Positions 35,901 to 46,925 of a DNA stretch of 64,000 nucleotides are shown here, piece after piece; position 1 is the stretch's first letter, and every line of letters starts with the position of its first letter. The position numbers and the translations under genes were made by a program. The stretch comes from Dioscorea cayenensis subsp. rotundata (lineage: Eukaryota > Streptophyta > Magnoliopsida > Dioscoreales > Dioscoreaceae): assembly GCF_009730915.1 (NCBI RefSeq), contig NC_052488.1, positions 23,225,868-23,289,867 on the forward strand. The letters run 5' to 3'. The notes beneath the pieces are model-generated. The model was not told the origin of the DNA. It saw nothing but the letters and a program-made list of their open reading frames with translations, and made no database searches.

Positions 35901-36226
35901 TTTTTTTACCAGGATATTGCACCGCGGTATGCAGGATTCCTTCATGGTATGTTAGAACTTACCATTACCTGTTTGATGCTGTTAAATAGTTTGATGTTCA
36001 TATTTATTGTTGGCTAACTAATCGCATCCTCTCCTTGGTAGGGATTACAAACTCTGTTGGTACACTTGCTGCAATAATCAGCACCATAGGAACCGGCTAC
36101 TTCGTGCAGTGGTTGGGCTCCTTTCAGGCCTTCCTGACACTCACCTCAGCCCTCTACTTCATCACCACCATCTTCTGGAATCTCTTTGCCACCGGGGAGC
36201 AAGTTTTTCTATTAATCTTTTTGTAA
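32909..36226 (+). pseudogene. PHT4;5: PHT4;5-like transporter, copy B, frame broken in exon 2
   Basis: Exons mirror copy A: 32909-33448, 34123-34348, 34455-34806, 35078-35122, 35202-35348, 35579-35716, 35913-35946 and 36042-36226. Exon 1 has one extra Ser codon. Exon 2 is 226 nt instead of 227. It has a one-base loss within its first 12 bases, a one-base loss in a G run at about 34206-34210 (five G here, six in A), and a one-base gain at about 34303 (GGCCTTTGCTG against GGCCTTGCCG). The net shift leads into stop codons, so membrane segments after the first would be lost. Exons 3-7 are clean. In exon 8 an extra T changes the end from GEQVFY to GEQVFLLIFL. Either a recent null copy or uncorrected sequencing error. 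Confidence 0.9.
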
Positions 36227-36547
36227 ACATTCTTTTGCCATTCCCAGGTATTATAATTGTCATATAGTCATATATATCTATATATATATATATATTATTG
36301 TAAATTTTATATTACCAACATCTAAATTGGGGTGAGCTGTTCAAGCTGCACGCTTTTTTTTTTTTTGTTTAATGAATTTCGGGCATGATCAATGAATCAA
36401 ATAAGTTCCAACAACCAAATACATAAAACGGGGCAGAAATAAGATCAAGTCAACATATTCTCTTGCCCAGCATGTGCAGCCAATGTAAATTTCCAATGTT
36501 GCTTGCTTGTTCATAGGGATAACAGCGTGTGTTTTCTCTATTGTAAA

Positions 36548-36889
36548 TCAAAGACTCCACCCAAAGAGAATATCACACTCTCCAAAAAACACAAAATGAA
36601 AATATTATTTTTTAAAGAGAAAATGCATAGACACACGTTCATTTCAAGCACTTACATACTATTAAAAGAAACAAAACAGATAAAAACAAAAACTCCAAGT
36701 GTTCACAGCAACCTACACGTTGCTTTATCAGATAAAATAAAGCATGCTTACCCTCTCCACTCATAACTACTTTGACTGACTCAAAATTCAAAATTATTCA
36801 ACTTAAATTCTAACCAAACTAACAAGGCTTGAGTCCATCTTTAGCTACTCTTCAATTCAGACTTGAGTTGCTAGCTTCTCCAGCCTTCA
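36548..36889 (-). repeat. 3' LTR of Copia-2
   Basis: Compared by eye with 42900-43243 it shows about six substitutions and one 2-bp indel in roughly 342 bp, which indicates a recent insertion. On the minus strand it starts TGAAGGC and ends CTTTGA, an atypical 3' end for an LTR (usually CA). Confidence 0.93.
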
Positions 36890-38386
36890 ATCTCCTCCTT
36901 GGACTCAAGCTGTCCATTCCAAGCCTCATTCTGAGTATCTCAAATTTGAATTTACTCAAAGGCTTAGTGTATATATCAGCTAATTGCTCTTCAGAACAGC
37001 AAAACACCACTTTAATTTCTTTATTCTCTTCAAAGTAACGAACAACATGGTATTTAACTTTGATGTGCTTGGTCTTACTATGAAAAACTGAATTCTTTGC
37101 TATCGAAATAGCTGCACAATTATCACATAGGATAAGAGTAGCTTCAGATATATCAAAGCCAAGATCAGCCATCAGTTTTCTTAGCCAAACATCCTGTTTC
37201 ACTGCTTCAGATACCCCAATATACTCAGCTTCAGCCGTTGATTGAGCTACTGGACCTTGCTTTTTTGAGTTCCAAGTGATCACTCCAGTCCCAATAGTAA
37301 AGCAATTTCCAGAAATACTCTTCATTTCTTCATCATTTCCAGCCCAATCACTGTCCGAAAAACCAATAAGATTTACTGAATTTGTTCTACCATAGTATAT
37401 GCCATAATCAACTGTTCCTTTAATGTATCGAAGAACTCTCTTTGCTGCTTGAAAATGCCTCTCTGTTGGATTTTGCATGAATCGAGACAAGTAATTCACA
37501 GAGAACACAATATCAGGTCTTGTGCTGCAGAGATATAATAGACTCCCAATCAAGCTTCTATACATTCTCCCATTTACTTGAGGTGTACCATCCTCCTTGA
37601 AGAGTTTTTCTCCAACTGAAAATGGTGTACTGACTGGCTTGCTATTTCCCATACAGAATTTGGATAAGAGTTCTTCTGCATACTTCTTTTGATGTAAAAA
37701 TATTCCAGTCTCCATTTGCTTCACCTCCATTCCCAAGAAGAATGACATCCTCCCAAGATCACTCATCTCAAAAGTTGTCTTCATGCTCTCTTTAAACTCT
37801 TCAACCTTTGATTCTTTGCTGCCTATTAATAAAATATCATCCACATACACTGAAACAACTAATAAGTCTTCACATTCACTTCTTTTCACATACAATGTTG
37901 CTTCAGTTTCACTTCTCATGAACCCAATGTTCAATAGATGAGAGTTCAATCTGCTATACCAGGCTCTGGGAGCCTGTTTTAAGCCATAGAGTGCCTTCTG
38001 AAGTTTGTAGACCTTTGTTTCTTCACCTGGCTTCTCAAAACCTTCTGGTTGATGAATATAGAGGTCTTCATTTAGATACCCATTGAGGAAGGCTGATTTT
38101 ACATCCAATTGATAAACATACCAACCTTTGTGAGCAGTGATAGCCAACACCAATCTGATAGTATCTAGCCTTGCCACAGGTGCGAAGGTATCAAAGAAAT
38201 CCACTCCAACTTCCCCGTGAATAGCCCCTTCACAACTAGCCTTGCTTTTGTGCTTGTTTTACAGTCCCATCTCGCATTCAATTTTAATTTGAAAACCCAT
38301 TTGACACCTAACACCTTCTTTCCAACTGGTCGTGTCACTAGTATCCATGTATCACTTTTCTCAATCATTTTAAGCTCCTCCTCCAT
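36852..38386 (-). pseudogene. Copia-2 reverse transcriptase and RNase H
   Basis: A 450-residue frame (38204-36852) carries FDTFAPVARLDTIRLVLA, QLDVKSAFLNGYL, LYGLKQAPRAWYSRL, the catalytic YVDDIL, SLIGSLLYLCSTRPDI and, for RNase H, GFSDSDWAG, STAEAEYIG and LCDNCAAISIAKN, ending ADIYTKPLSKFKFE. The start of the domain (KVLGVKWVFKLKLN, KARLVVKG) lies in another frame at 38386-38165, so a frameshift near 38200 separates them. The active-site Asp pair is retained. Confidence 0.93.
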
Positions 38387-38545
38387 TGCATTTCTCCATG
38401 CATCTCGATTTTTAAAGCTTCAAAAACAATTTTCGGGGTTCCAATGATGCCAAGTTACAACGAGCATATATGTCTTCCAAACTTCTAAAAACCTCTAGAT
38501 GACACCTCATCATTATTATCTTCTCCAATTTCTTCTTCAAGCTCT

Positions 38546-39448
38546 TCATCTTGAACATTTTTGGACACCTTGCATATGCATTGGATGTTCAACAAACTGA
38601 TGTTCAGCTTCAACTGTCATTGTATTATCATTTTCCCAGTTCCATACTTGATCTTCATCAATTCTCACATCTCTGCTAACTATGATTTTATAAGAGAATA
38701 CATTGTAGATTCTATAGCCCTTGGTCACTGAGCTATAGCCTACCAGAATACCCATCTCTGCTCTTTTATCAAGCTTCTTTCTCCTCTCCTGTGGAACATG
38801 AATGTAACACACACTACCAAAGATTCTGAGATGATTTACCTTTGGTTTGTAGCTTGTCCAAGCTTCATAAGGTGTAAGATTGTTTAGTGCCTTGGTACTT
38901 AACCGGTTCTGCAAATAGACAGCAGTATTCACTGCTTCAGCCCAGAAAAACTTTGGCATTTTCTTCTCAAAGAGCAAGCATCTTGACATGTTCAACACTG
39001 ATCTGTTCTTCCTCTCACTCACACCATTTTGTTGAGGTGAGTATGGAGCTGAGAGCTGATGTAGGATGCCATTCAACTGCAAAAACTCCTGAAATTGGTT
39101 TGATAAGAACTCAGCACCATTATCTGATCTCAAGGTTTTGATCTTGAGATCAGATTCATTCTCAGCCAATGCTTTTAATTCCGTAAACTTCTGAAAAGCT
39201 TCAGACTTTAGCCTCATAAAATGCACCCATGTGAACCTGCTAAAATCATCAATGAATAGAATGAAATACTTACTTCCATTCAATGATTCAATGTGCATAG
39301 GTCCACATATATCAGTGTGAACCAACTCAAGCTTCTTTGTTGCTCTTCTAATTGGTTGCGCAGGGAAAGGAAGTCTATGTGATTTCCCTTCTTCACATAC
39401 AGTGCATGAGCCTCTTCTTGTGTTCATGTTTGGCATGTTGATCACCAT
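38546..39448 (-). pseudogene. Copia-2 integrase
   Basis: A 300-residue frame with the integrase catalytic core: CTVCEEGKSHRLPF (end of the HHCC zinc finger), ELVHTDICGPM, LRSDNGAEFLS and YSPQQNGVSERKNRS, giving the D, D and E catalytic residues. The first zinc-finger part (LWHRRYGH) lies just upstream in another frame or behind an in-frame stop and adjoins the nested solo LTR at about 39512. Confidence 0.92.
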
Positions 39449-39512
39449 CTAAGTGTCTTTCATCAGCTTAAGAGTATCAAGACTACAATGGCCATACCTC
39501 CTATGCCACAGC

Positions 39513-41448
39513 TGTAATGTTTGTAAAAATTTCTTTTTCTTCATCTTTGACTGGGTTGACTAGGTGTTTGGTGAGTGGGCCCCAATGTTTGTTTCATTGC
39601 CTTAATTTCCGGATCTTGCCTGATTGTGGATTATTGGTTTTTCCTGTTTTTGATTAGTGGAGGCTTTTAATTGAGTTTATGGGTTGCTTTTATAGGCTTA
39701 GTTGTGCAACCAATCTTCTTGCTCTCCAAACTCTCTTACCCTTAAAACAACTCAACCTTGGCCGAATTTTGGTGTCATTTTCTTTTCTCTTTATGCTTGG
39801 TTTTTGAGTGGAACTTGTCACCAACAAGCTTAGAGGTAAGCTTGTTATTTTCTTCAGAATTCTGAATTTTTTATTGTCTTGTTTTATTTGTTTTGTTAGT
39901 GCCAAACATGTATGTTTATCTCTTGTGTTGTTGGTTCTTGAATCTTGGGTATGTTTGTTCATATCTTATAGCTTGGTGTTAAGCTTAATCCTTATCTTGT
40001 TAAAACTTTGTTTAAATATTTTTAGCATGTAAATCTGAGAATTTAGTTGAGCATGTTTTTTTTCATGTCATGGAGTGTTTTTATTCGGTTGTTAAGTGGA
40101 GTGGTAATTAAGCAACTAGAGTATTGTTTCTTGGTTTTCTTTGTGAATATATACATATATATATAATCATGCCTTAACGAGGTTCTTGACTGAAAATTTC
40201 TGAATTTTAGTAACCTGAAAATCATGCTATTATGATTTATTTTTGTGGTTATTATTTGTTTGGTTGGGTTTTGGAATTTTAAATTATAGATTTAAAGAAA
40301 CTTATATATTCAGATTCATGAGTTAAGTTTGATTTTAATCTTGGAAAGTTAATTGGGCTGGTGTTATGTTTAAAGCTTTCTTGGAGCATTTTATTTGCCT
40401 AGCTAATTTCCTTGTGTAAACCTTTAATAGCTATGAACTCTTTTATTTGTTGTATTAGCTTGGGCTATAGTTGTAATTTAGGCCCGGCCCAAGTTTTGTA
40501 ACCTAAGTTAGATTATTCTGTCTGGGTAGATCTATACCGAGCTGTAGTTCGCGGGACTTGGTGAACCCAACTCTATAGCTCGGAGCCAGGTAGGCTCTCG
40601 CACTGTGTATTCCGTATTTCTGGCAATAATTATTATTTAATTATTGCATTGTTTAATAATTTTATTTATTTATTTATTTGAGTGGTATTTATGGTTATTT
40701 ATTTATTTTCTTATTTGTATTATTTATTCAGTAATTCCTCTGTCTGTATTCCGTAGTTTCTGTTGTTTTTAGTACATCTCCATTTCTGGCTCGCCCAGCT
40801 AGGAGGAGTAAGTCCTAGCCATGTGCATATGTTTTTCCGTAGTAGCGCTTACCCCCGATCATGCGCTGAAGATCCGGCTACTGACTGATATTCTATTCTG
40901 CTCGTCCGACTTCATAGTCAAGATCCACCTGTCGCTCGTTGATTGCGTATTAGCCATGGAGATGTATTTCGCTGCTTTTCGTGTTTTTGGATTATTCCCA
41001 AGATTCTCGCGTATTTTCACGTGATCTCCGTATGAAGCATGAGCTATTATTCCGCAATATCCGCTATATGTTGATTTCCCGCGATCCCATCGGGCCCTTG
41101 TGGCTCATGCACTCGCGATCCCATCAGAAAGTGTCGAAAAGTCGATTGTCCTGCGCTATCGATATCTTGTTATTACCTTCTTGAGAGTGTAAGACTTGTA
41201 TTCCGATCGTATTTTGTAATTCTGTGAACCTGGGTTGTATTTATATTCCTCAGAGGGTCTGCTAAAGTCCGTACTTGCAGTATTTCGGGCTTCCAAAGAT
41301 CCCATTTGTGCTTTTGTGTTCTGCTCATATCCGCTGTTAGGGGCTGACTCGACCGCTTTTTAGCTGAGGCCTTGCACCCAGTGGGGTCCAGTCCCATTGG
41401 ATGCGGCCGATCTGTCCGCGGTCCCGGCTGTGGGGCTGGGACGTGACA
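39513..41448. mobile_element. Nested solo LTR (or short non-autonomous LTR element)
   Basis: A 1936-bp insert begins TGTAATGT and ends GTGACA, i.e. TG...CA ends on both strands, with a perfect 5-bp target duplication ACAGC (39508-39512, 41449-41453). Joining the flanks restores the Copia integrase motif LLWHRRYGH, which confirms the borders. No coding domains are inside. On the minus strand it begins TGTCACGTCCCAGCC, similar to LTRs of plant Ty3/Gypsy elements. Size and lack of an internal domain suggest LTR-LTR recombination. Confidence 0.88.
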
Positions 41449-41459
41449 ACAGCAAGGTT

Positions 41460-42003
41460 TCATCCATGCTTCCATACAGACTTATCCTTCCAATTTAAAG
41501 GAAAACTATGGCTTGACATCTCAACTTCCATTAGTTTTCCACCTTCTTTATCAAAAACTTCACACAGTTTATCATGAAAATTAAATGATAAACCAGCTTC
41601 AAGTAATTGGCCTACACTTACCAAATTTTGGGAGATTTCAGGTACAAAAAACACATTGAGTATTTGCTTTTTACCTCCTGGTGTGTTGTGTGTTGATGAG
41701 AACAACACCTCTCCCCTCCACAGCAACATAGCTTCCATTGCCTATCTTCACTTTAGATTTGTAGCTTCGATCCAATTCCTTGAAACTCTCAAGATCTCCA
41801 CACATGTGATGAGTGCACCCACAATCCAGCAACCAGCTTCTCTTGCATTCACTTCCAGAATTTTCCTTCTCAAAGGCCATAAACATCATCTCTTCATCAC
41901 GTTCCACTTCTTCAGCCACCTGAGCTTTTGGTTGTTGTTGATCAGTCTTGCACACCTTCTCAATATGACCAAATTGCTTACATTTCCTACATTGGACACT
42001 TGG
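41460..42003 (-). pseudogene. Copia-2 zinc knuckle and protease region
   Basis: Two frames (41955-41671 and 41738-41460) cover the protease. The usual aspartic motif D-S/T-G appears as SWLLDCGCTHHM, with Cys in the second place. Downstream VPEISQNLVSVGQLLEAG is the normal Copia pre-integrase segment. Upstream, CRKCKQFGHIEKVC (about 41961-42003) is a CCHC knuckle. A stop between the frames near 41700 and the nested insert at 41448 break the polyprotein. Confidence 0.88.
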
Positions 42004-42069
42004 TCTAAACCAACAGAAATTTTGAGAGTGATTTGTTTGTTTGCAATGTGGACAAGGAGGAAATTCCCT

Positions 42070-42870
42070 TCACTTCTTCACATAGGTATTGCTTTGACTC
42101 CCATCATGCACATTTAGCTTCTTTGTAGTCCCTGTAAACTTCCCAACTGCCTTTTTGAATGTTTTCTTCTGAAACTTAGTCTTCTCAGCAGCCACCAATG
42201 CGGTCTCACCTTGCTTTCCTCTAAACTCCTTCTCATCTTTTCTCATGTTTTGTCTTTGCTCCATAGCTTGAAAAGAACTCACCAATTCACCAACGCTCAT
42301 CACTGTAAGGTCTTTGGAATCTTCTAAGGATGCAATTTTATGCTCAAGCCTCTCAGGCAAGCTAACTAGTACCTTCTCCACTACTCTTTGGTCTGTGAGC
42401 TCCTCTCCAAGTAGACGAACCCGGTTAACGACATTCATTACTCTGTCAGCAAACTCCCTGACAGTTTCTCCATCCTTCATCCGCAACATTTCAAACTCTC
42501 TTCTCAAGTTGAGAACTTGAACTCTTCTGGCCTTCAAGTCACCCTCATACTCCTCCTTGAGTTTGAGCCATGCTTGTTTGGCTGTATCACAAGTCATAAG
42601 TCTTGTAAACTTCTCTTCACTCACTGCTGAATGAATTACAGTGAGAGCCTTGTACTTCTTGGTTGTAGCTTCAACATGACTCTTCTTCTGTGCAGCTGTT
42701 GGGTGCTCTAGAAGAATATCAACATCATCATCCTTCTCTATAGCATCCCACAGGTCATATGCTTTCAAGTATGCCTTCATCTTCACCTCCCAAGCTGAAT
42801 AGTTTTGACCACTAAACACCGGATCCTTAGATACAAAACTTGATGAGTCTCCCATTTCCACAGCCTCCAA
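42070..42870 (-). CDS. Copia-2 gag (UBN2 type)
   Basis: A 266-residue frame starts MEAVEMGDSSSFVSKDPVFS and contains the gag head FSGQNYSAWEVKMKAYLKAY and the UBN2 core with AWLKLKEEYEGD, FEMLRMKDGETVREF and VLVSLPERLEHKI. It starts 15 bases inside the primer-binding site in minus-strand order. Gag assembles the particle in which reverse transcription takes place. A stop after NTYVKK precedes the zinc knuckles, so the element has lost the gag-pol connection. Confidence 0.9.
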   Translation of the reverse strand: MEAVEMGDSSSFVSKDPVFSGQNYSAWEVKMKAYLKAYDLWDAIEKDDDVDILLEHPTAAQKKSHVEATTKKYKALTVIHSAVSEEKFTRLMTCDTAKQAWLKLKEEYEGDLKARRVQVLNLRREFEMLRMKDGETVREFADRVMNVVNRVRLLGEELTDQRVVEKVLVSLPERLEHKIASLEDSKDLTVMSVGELVSSFQAMEQRQNMRKDEKEFRGKQGETALVAAEKTKFQKKTFKKAVGKFTGTTKKLNVHDGSQSNTYVKK

Positions 42871-42899
42871 AGATCAATGCTTAAAGCTCTGATGCCAAT

Positions 42900-43243
42900 T
42901 CAAAGACTCCACCCAAAGAGAATATCACACACTCTCCAAAAAACACAAAATGAAAATATTATTTTTTAAAGAGAAAATGCATAGACACACGTTCATTTCA
43001 AGCACTTACATACTATTAAAAGAAACAAAACAGATAAAAACAAAAACTCCAAGGGTTCACAACAACCTACACGTTGCTTTATCAGAGAAAATAAAGCATG
43101 CTTACCCTCGCCACTCATAACTACTTTGACTGACTCAAAATTCAAAATTATTCAACTTAAATTCCAACCAAACTAACAAGGCTTGAGTCCATCTTTAGCT
43201 ACTCTTCAATTCAGACTTGAGTTGCTAGCTTCTCCAGCCTTCA
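42900..43243 (-). repeat. 5' LTR of Copia-2
   Basis: Partner of 36548-36889. Its outer edge (43243) is 22 bases from the NPF8 stop codon of copy B, with the target duplication between. Confidence 0.93.
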
Positions 43244-43265
43244 GTAAATACTAAATGTGATACCA

Positions 43266-45392
43266 TCATGGGGCTGCCTCGTGTGGTAGTGAGGTCTGGA
43301 CCGTCTTCTTATAGGTGTACCACTTGGCAATGAGAAGATACACCCCAAAGTTGACAAGGCTGAGGATGGCCAGAAGCCAGTAGAAGTAGTCAAGATGGCC
43401 ACGGTTGAGATTGTCGGGGATCCACCCAAGGCGCCCGTTCATGGTTGTGATGGCAGTCACTAGGGTAACAAGAAGTGAGCTCAAGTAATTGCCCAGTGCA
43501 TTAGTGGTAAGAGACAGAGCTGAACACATGCTCCTCATGGCATCTGGTGCCTGGTCATAAAAGAACTCCAACTGCCCAACGAAAGTGAACACCTCGGCTG
43601 CTCCAACTATAAAATACTGAGGAATTTGCCACAGTATGGTCATTGAGACATAGTCCTTGGAATCATATAACTTATCCCTCCCCACAATGCGTAGCCTGAC
43701 AACCTCCAGGATCCCAGCCGCAAGCATGGAGAAAACAGAGATCACCAGGCCAATCCCCATCCTGGTTAGCTGCGTGAATCCTCTCTCACGACCTGTAAAC
43801 CTGCGTGCCAGGGGGACTATGATTTTATCATACACCGGCACCCAAAAGATGACACTGACGGTATCAAAGAGGGAGAGTGAAGCTGAGGGAATCTTGAAAC
43901 TGGGACCCATATGTGGATCCAGAGTGTTGCCCTGGAGGACGAACATGGTGCTCATCTGGCTATAAACAGTTGAGAAAATGATGCCCGTGGCCCATATCGG
44001 TAGAAGACGCACTACACTTTTGAGTTCCTCTACTTGAGTCACAGTGCAGAGTCTCCACGGGCTGACCCTACCACCCTTGCTTTGGTCCCTTTGTGTCACC
44101 ACAGCCGCTTTGTCTAGGCACCTTGCTTGCAGCGGGGATAGATATGCATGTTAATATGTTATAGAAAAGGCTAGAAAAGAATCCAGTACTAGTAAAAAAA
44201 TCAAATTACAATTTCAAGTCTAATATTAGTATATATATACATATACTAACCTGAACTCATCAGTATGCTCTAGCTTGGGACTGCCTTGTATAGCAGATCC
44301 ATTATCATTGATCTCATGAAGAAGAGATTTGTCAGCAGGCACCTCAACATGAGTTTTTCCTGATTGCAGATACAATAACTTGGGCCATACGAGTGAGCGG
44401 GCTTCCTCCGGGCATTTGATGCCTGTATAACTGAGTCCCTGAAAAGAAGCTGATAACTGCAATGGCCATTACTATTGCTGGGATACCAAACCCCCATCCC
44501 CAGCCCACATTCATCTGGATCCATACCAGCACCGAGGAGGCAATAAGAGCACCAATATTTATGGTGAAATAGAACCAGTTGAAGAAGGAGCTCTTGCTCT
44601 TCTTCTCACTTTGATCAGATTCATCAAACTGATCCGCACCAAAGGAAGAGACGCACGGTTTGATGCCTCCGGTCCCTAATGCAATCAGGTAAAGAGCTAC
44701 GAACACAACGGCGCTCTGCACCTGTTTTGGGTGGCAGACATCACGACCATTACACGAAGATGGCTTTAGCCCATTTATGCATGTTGTCATTGATAACAGC
44801 GCCAAACCCTGCATGCGTACAAAACATATAGTAAAATATATATATATATATATATATAGCACGTACAACAATTAATATATTTGAAGAATATAATTATGAC
44901 AGTATATATTAATATATAGTACTTCATGAATTCTTACAAATATGTAGATAATCATGAAGGTGGCAATGGTCCTGTATCTTCCCCAGTAGGCATCGGCAAC
45001 AAAAGCGCCGAGGAGAGGCATTATGTAGCATGTTCCTGACCAATAGGTCACATTATTTGCTGCTGTGGTATTCGCCATGTGGAGCCGGTCTTTCATGTAG
45101 TTCACCAAATTGGTGCTCATGCCATAGTATGCCAATCTTTCACAACATTCATTTGCTGTGGAAAAAGCATTGAAAGGCTTTTGTATAATTCACATGATGT
45201 TTGTTAAATAAACTTGTGATGATATTAATTTAAGGAGAAGAAACTTGACAAACTATAATCGAAAATAAATCAATAAATTATACCTAGTATATAAGGGCAA
45301 GCCCTCCAGTTCCCCGTATTCTTCTTGATAGCAGGCTTCCCTGAGATATCTGTTGTTCCATCTTTGGTGTACTTACCTTCAAGTTCTTCCAT
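43266..45392 (-). pseudogene. NPF8: NPF8-type transporter, copy B, frameshifted in exon 3
   Basis: Mirror exons are 45284-45392, 44938-45155, 44251-44808 and 43266-44121. Lengths equal copy A except exon 3, which is 558 nt instead of 557 because an A run has five instead of four bases (T run at 44354-44358 on this strand). The frame then ends after [11 protein letters not shown], before the second half of the protein, which stays open as a separate 278-residue frame. Substitutions against copy A include Ala to Pro near residue 21, Gly to Arg in NGRDVCHP, Arg to Gln in GTQLY, Phe to Val in LEVVRL, Ala to Gly in IVGRDK and Ile to Thr in LVTAITT. The motifs [17 protein letters not shown] and [14 protein letters not shown] remain. 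A single homopolymer base is also the commonest long-read error. Confidence 0.9.
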
Positions 45393-46925
45393 GGTGCATG
45401 TGGGCCTGAAAGAAATTAAAGGCAATAGCGGTGTATGTAAAATGCTTATGTTTTCAATGATTGAATGGTGTGCCTGGAGGTCTATATTAGTGATTCATCC
45501 ATTTTATAAAAAAAATAAAAAAACAAAAAAATTTAATAATAATTATTCATAAATATTTTTTTTATTAGTTTCTCCTCAAGACGGACAGAACAGTGATGAG
45601 TTTATCACGTAACTAACAAAAAAATAGTGGATATCAAAAACATGAAAATGATCAAAATTGGGTTTTGTAAGAAGAAGAAGCTCATGATGTGATTTATGTT
45701 GGAGGATGAGAGTGGGAAGAAGATTCATGAGGTACACAACAGAGGAAAAAGCTTCAAACTAAAAGTATTTAGAAATAGGCACGGACAAGAAGGATGAGGC
45801 CAATTTTAGTAATGTGACAAATTTTTTGTTGGGTAACATCATTTTATTGAGTAGTGTAGAGGTAAGATATGCCAATAAGAGATATAATGAGTGTTGAGCT
45901 ATTCAACAAAAGCTAATAGAGGGGTTCTTAAAATGTTAGTGTTTTCATTTATTAAATAAAATACATAAATGTAATATTTTTATACATGGATTAAATAATC
46001 TAAAAATGAAAAAAAAAATAAAAAATATTTCAATCCTAATTTATAAAGATTTAAAATATTTATTATATGAGAAAATTATATATTGTCATAATTAGAATCT
46101 TTAATTTCATGGAAAGAGTATTTAACAATAATAGAGAATTATTCTCTAATATTTTTTAACATAAGGGACAAGCTGAGGTATATATGTTTTATCAAGTCTG
46201 CAGCTTATTGTTGTTGTCGTTGTTGTTGATGTTGCTGTTTATGATTAAACACATTATGACAAGAGAGATAATAAATAAAATGAAAAGGATACTCAAGGCT
46301 TGTAGAGCAATCCTAGGCATTGAGTATTTATGGTGCCCATGGTCAATAAATACCTTGAGAAAACTCCTTTGCATGGCACAAGCACAACAAACCAGAATCA
46401 ATCATCACACACCACTGGAAACTGGAAAGCTGAAAATCACGCCTTCATGACATTTGGGACTTGAAATAGAAAACTAATTTTGGGAGACTAAACTAATTTG
46501 CATTGCACCTGACTCTCTCCCCACCAATTGATAAAGATACTTGCAAAAAAAATGCTTCTTAAATAACATGATGTATTATGGCTTTCTTAAGTTAAAACAT
46601 GAACTGAAGCAGCAAGGGTCACCCAATTCATAGAAGCCTTAATTAGAAGCAATGCTAAATAAATTGGTTTGTAGATTAACGCATGCACACAGTACTGGCC
46701 GCTGCAGCATATATTTTTTTGCAAGCAAGAGTAAAATCAATGAGAAGAAACTAAGATCAATGAGAAGAAACATAGCTGTACTAAAAACTAAACAAAAAAA
46801 TCAGGACCCATCACTGAATTCTCTGCGTAACTTACCTGAAGCACTTAGTTTAAAATTGTATTGTTTGGCATCAGTGATACATTCCACGCTCCACCATTCA
46901 GTAGTACTCTGCTTATACACCATAG
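45393..46925. other. NPF8 upstream region, copy B
   Basis: Mirror of 2164-3706. No gene was recognised. The TATA-like site of copy A is shortened here (near 45691-45700). A (TA)n tract at about 46926-46952 closes the region. Confidence 0.4.

Larger units (their letters stand above)
36548..43243 (-). mobile_element. Copia LTR retrotransposon (Copia-2), young, inserted in the NPF8 3' UTR of copy B
   Basis: LTRs 36548-36889 and 42900-43243 are nearly identical. The 5-bp target duplication is GTAAA (36543-36547, 43244-43248), and copy A has the single empty site at 5873-5877. On the minus strand the primer-binding site TGGCATCAGAGC (42886-42897) follows the 5' LTR and a purine tract AAGGAGGAGAT precedes the 3' LTR (about 36890-36900). 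Order: gag, protease, integrase, reverse transcriptase, RNase H. A solo LTR (39513-41448) is nested between protease and integrase, splitting the polyprotein. Confidence 0.96.
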
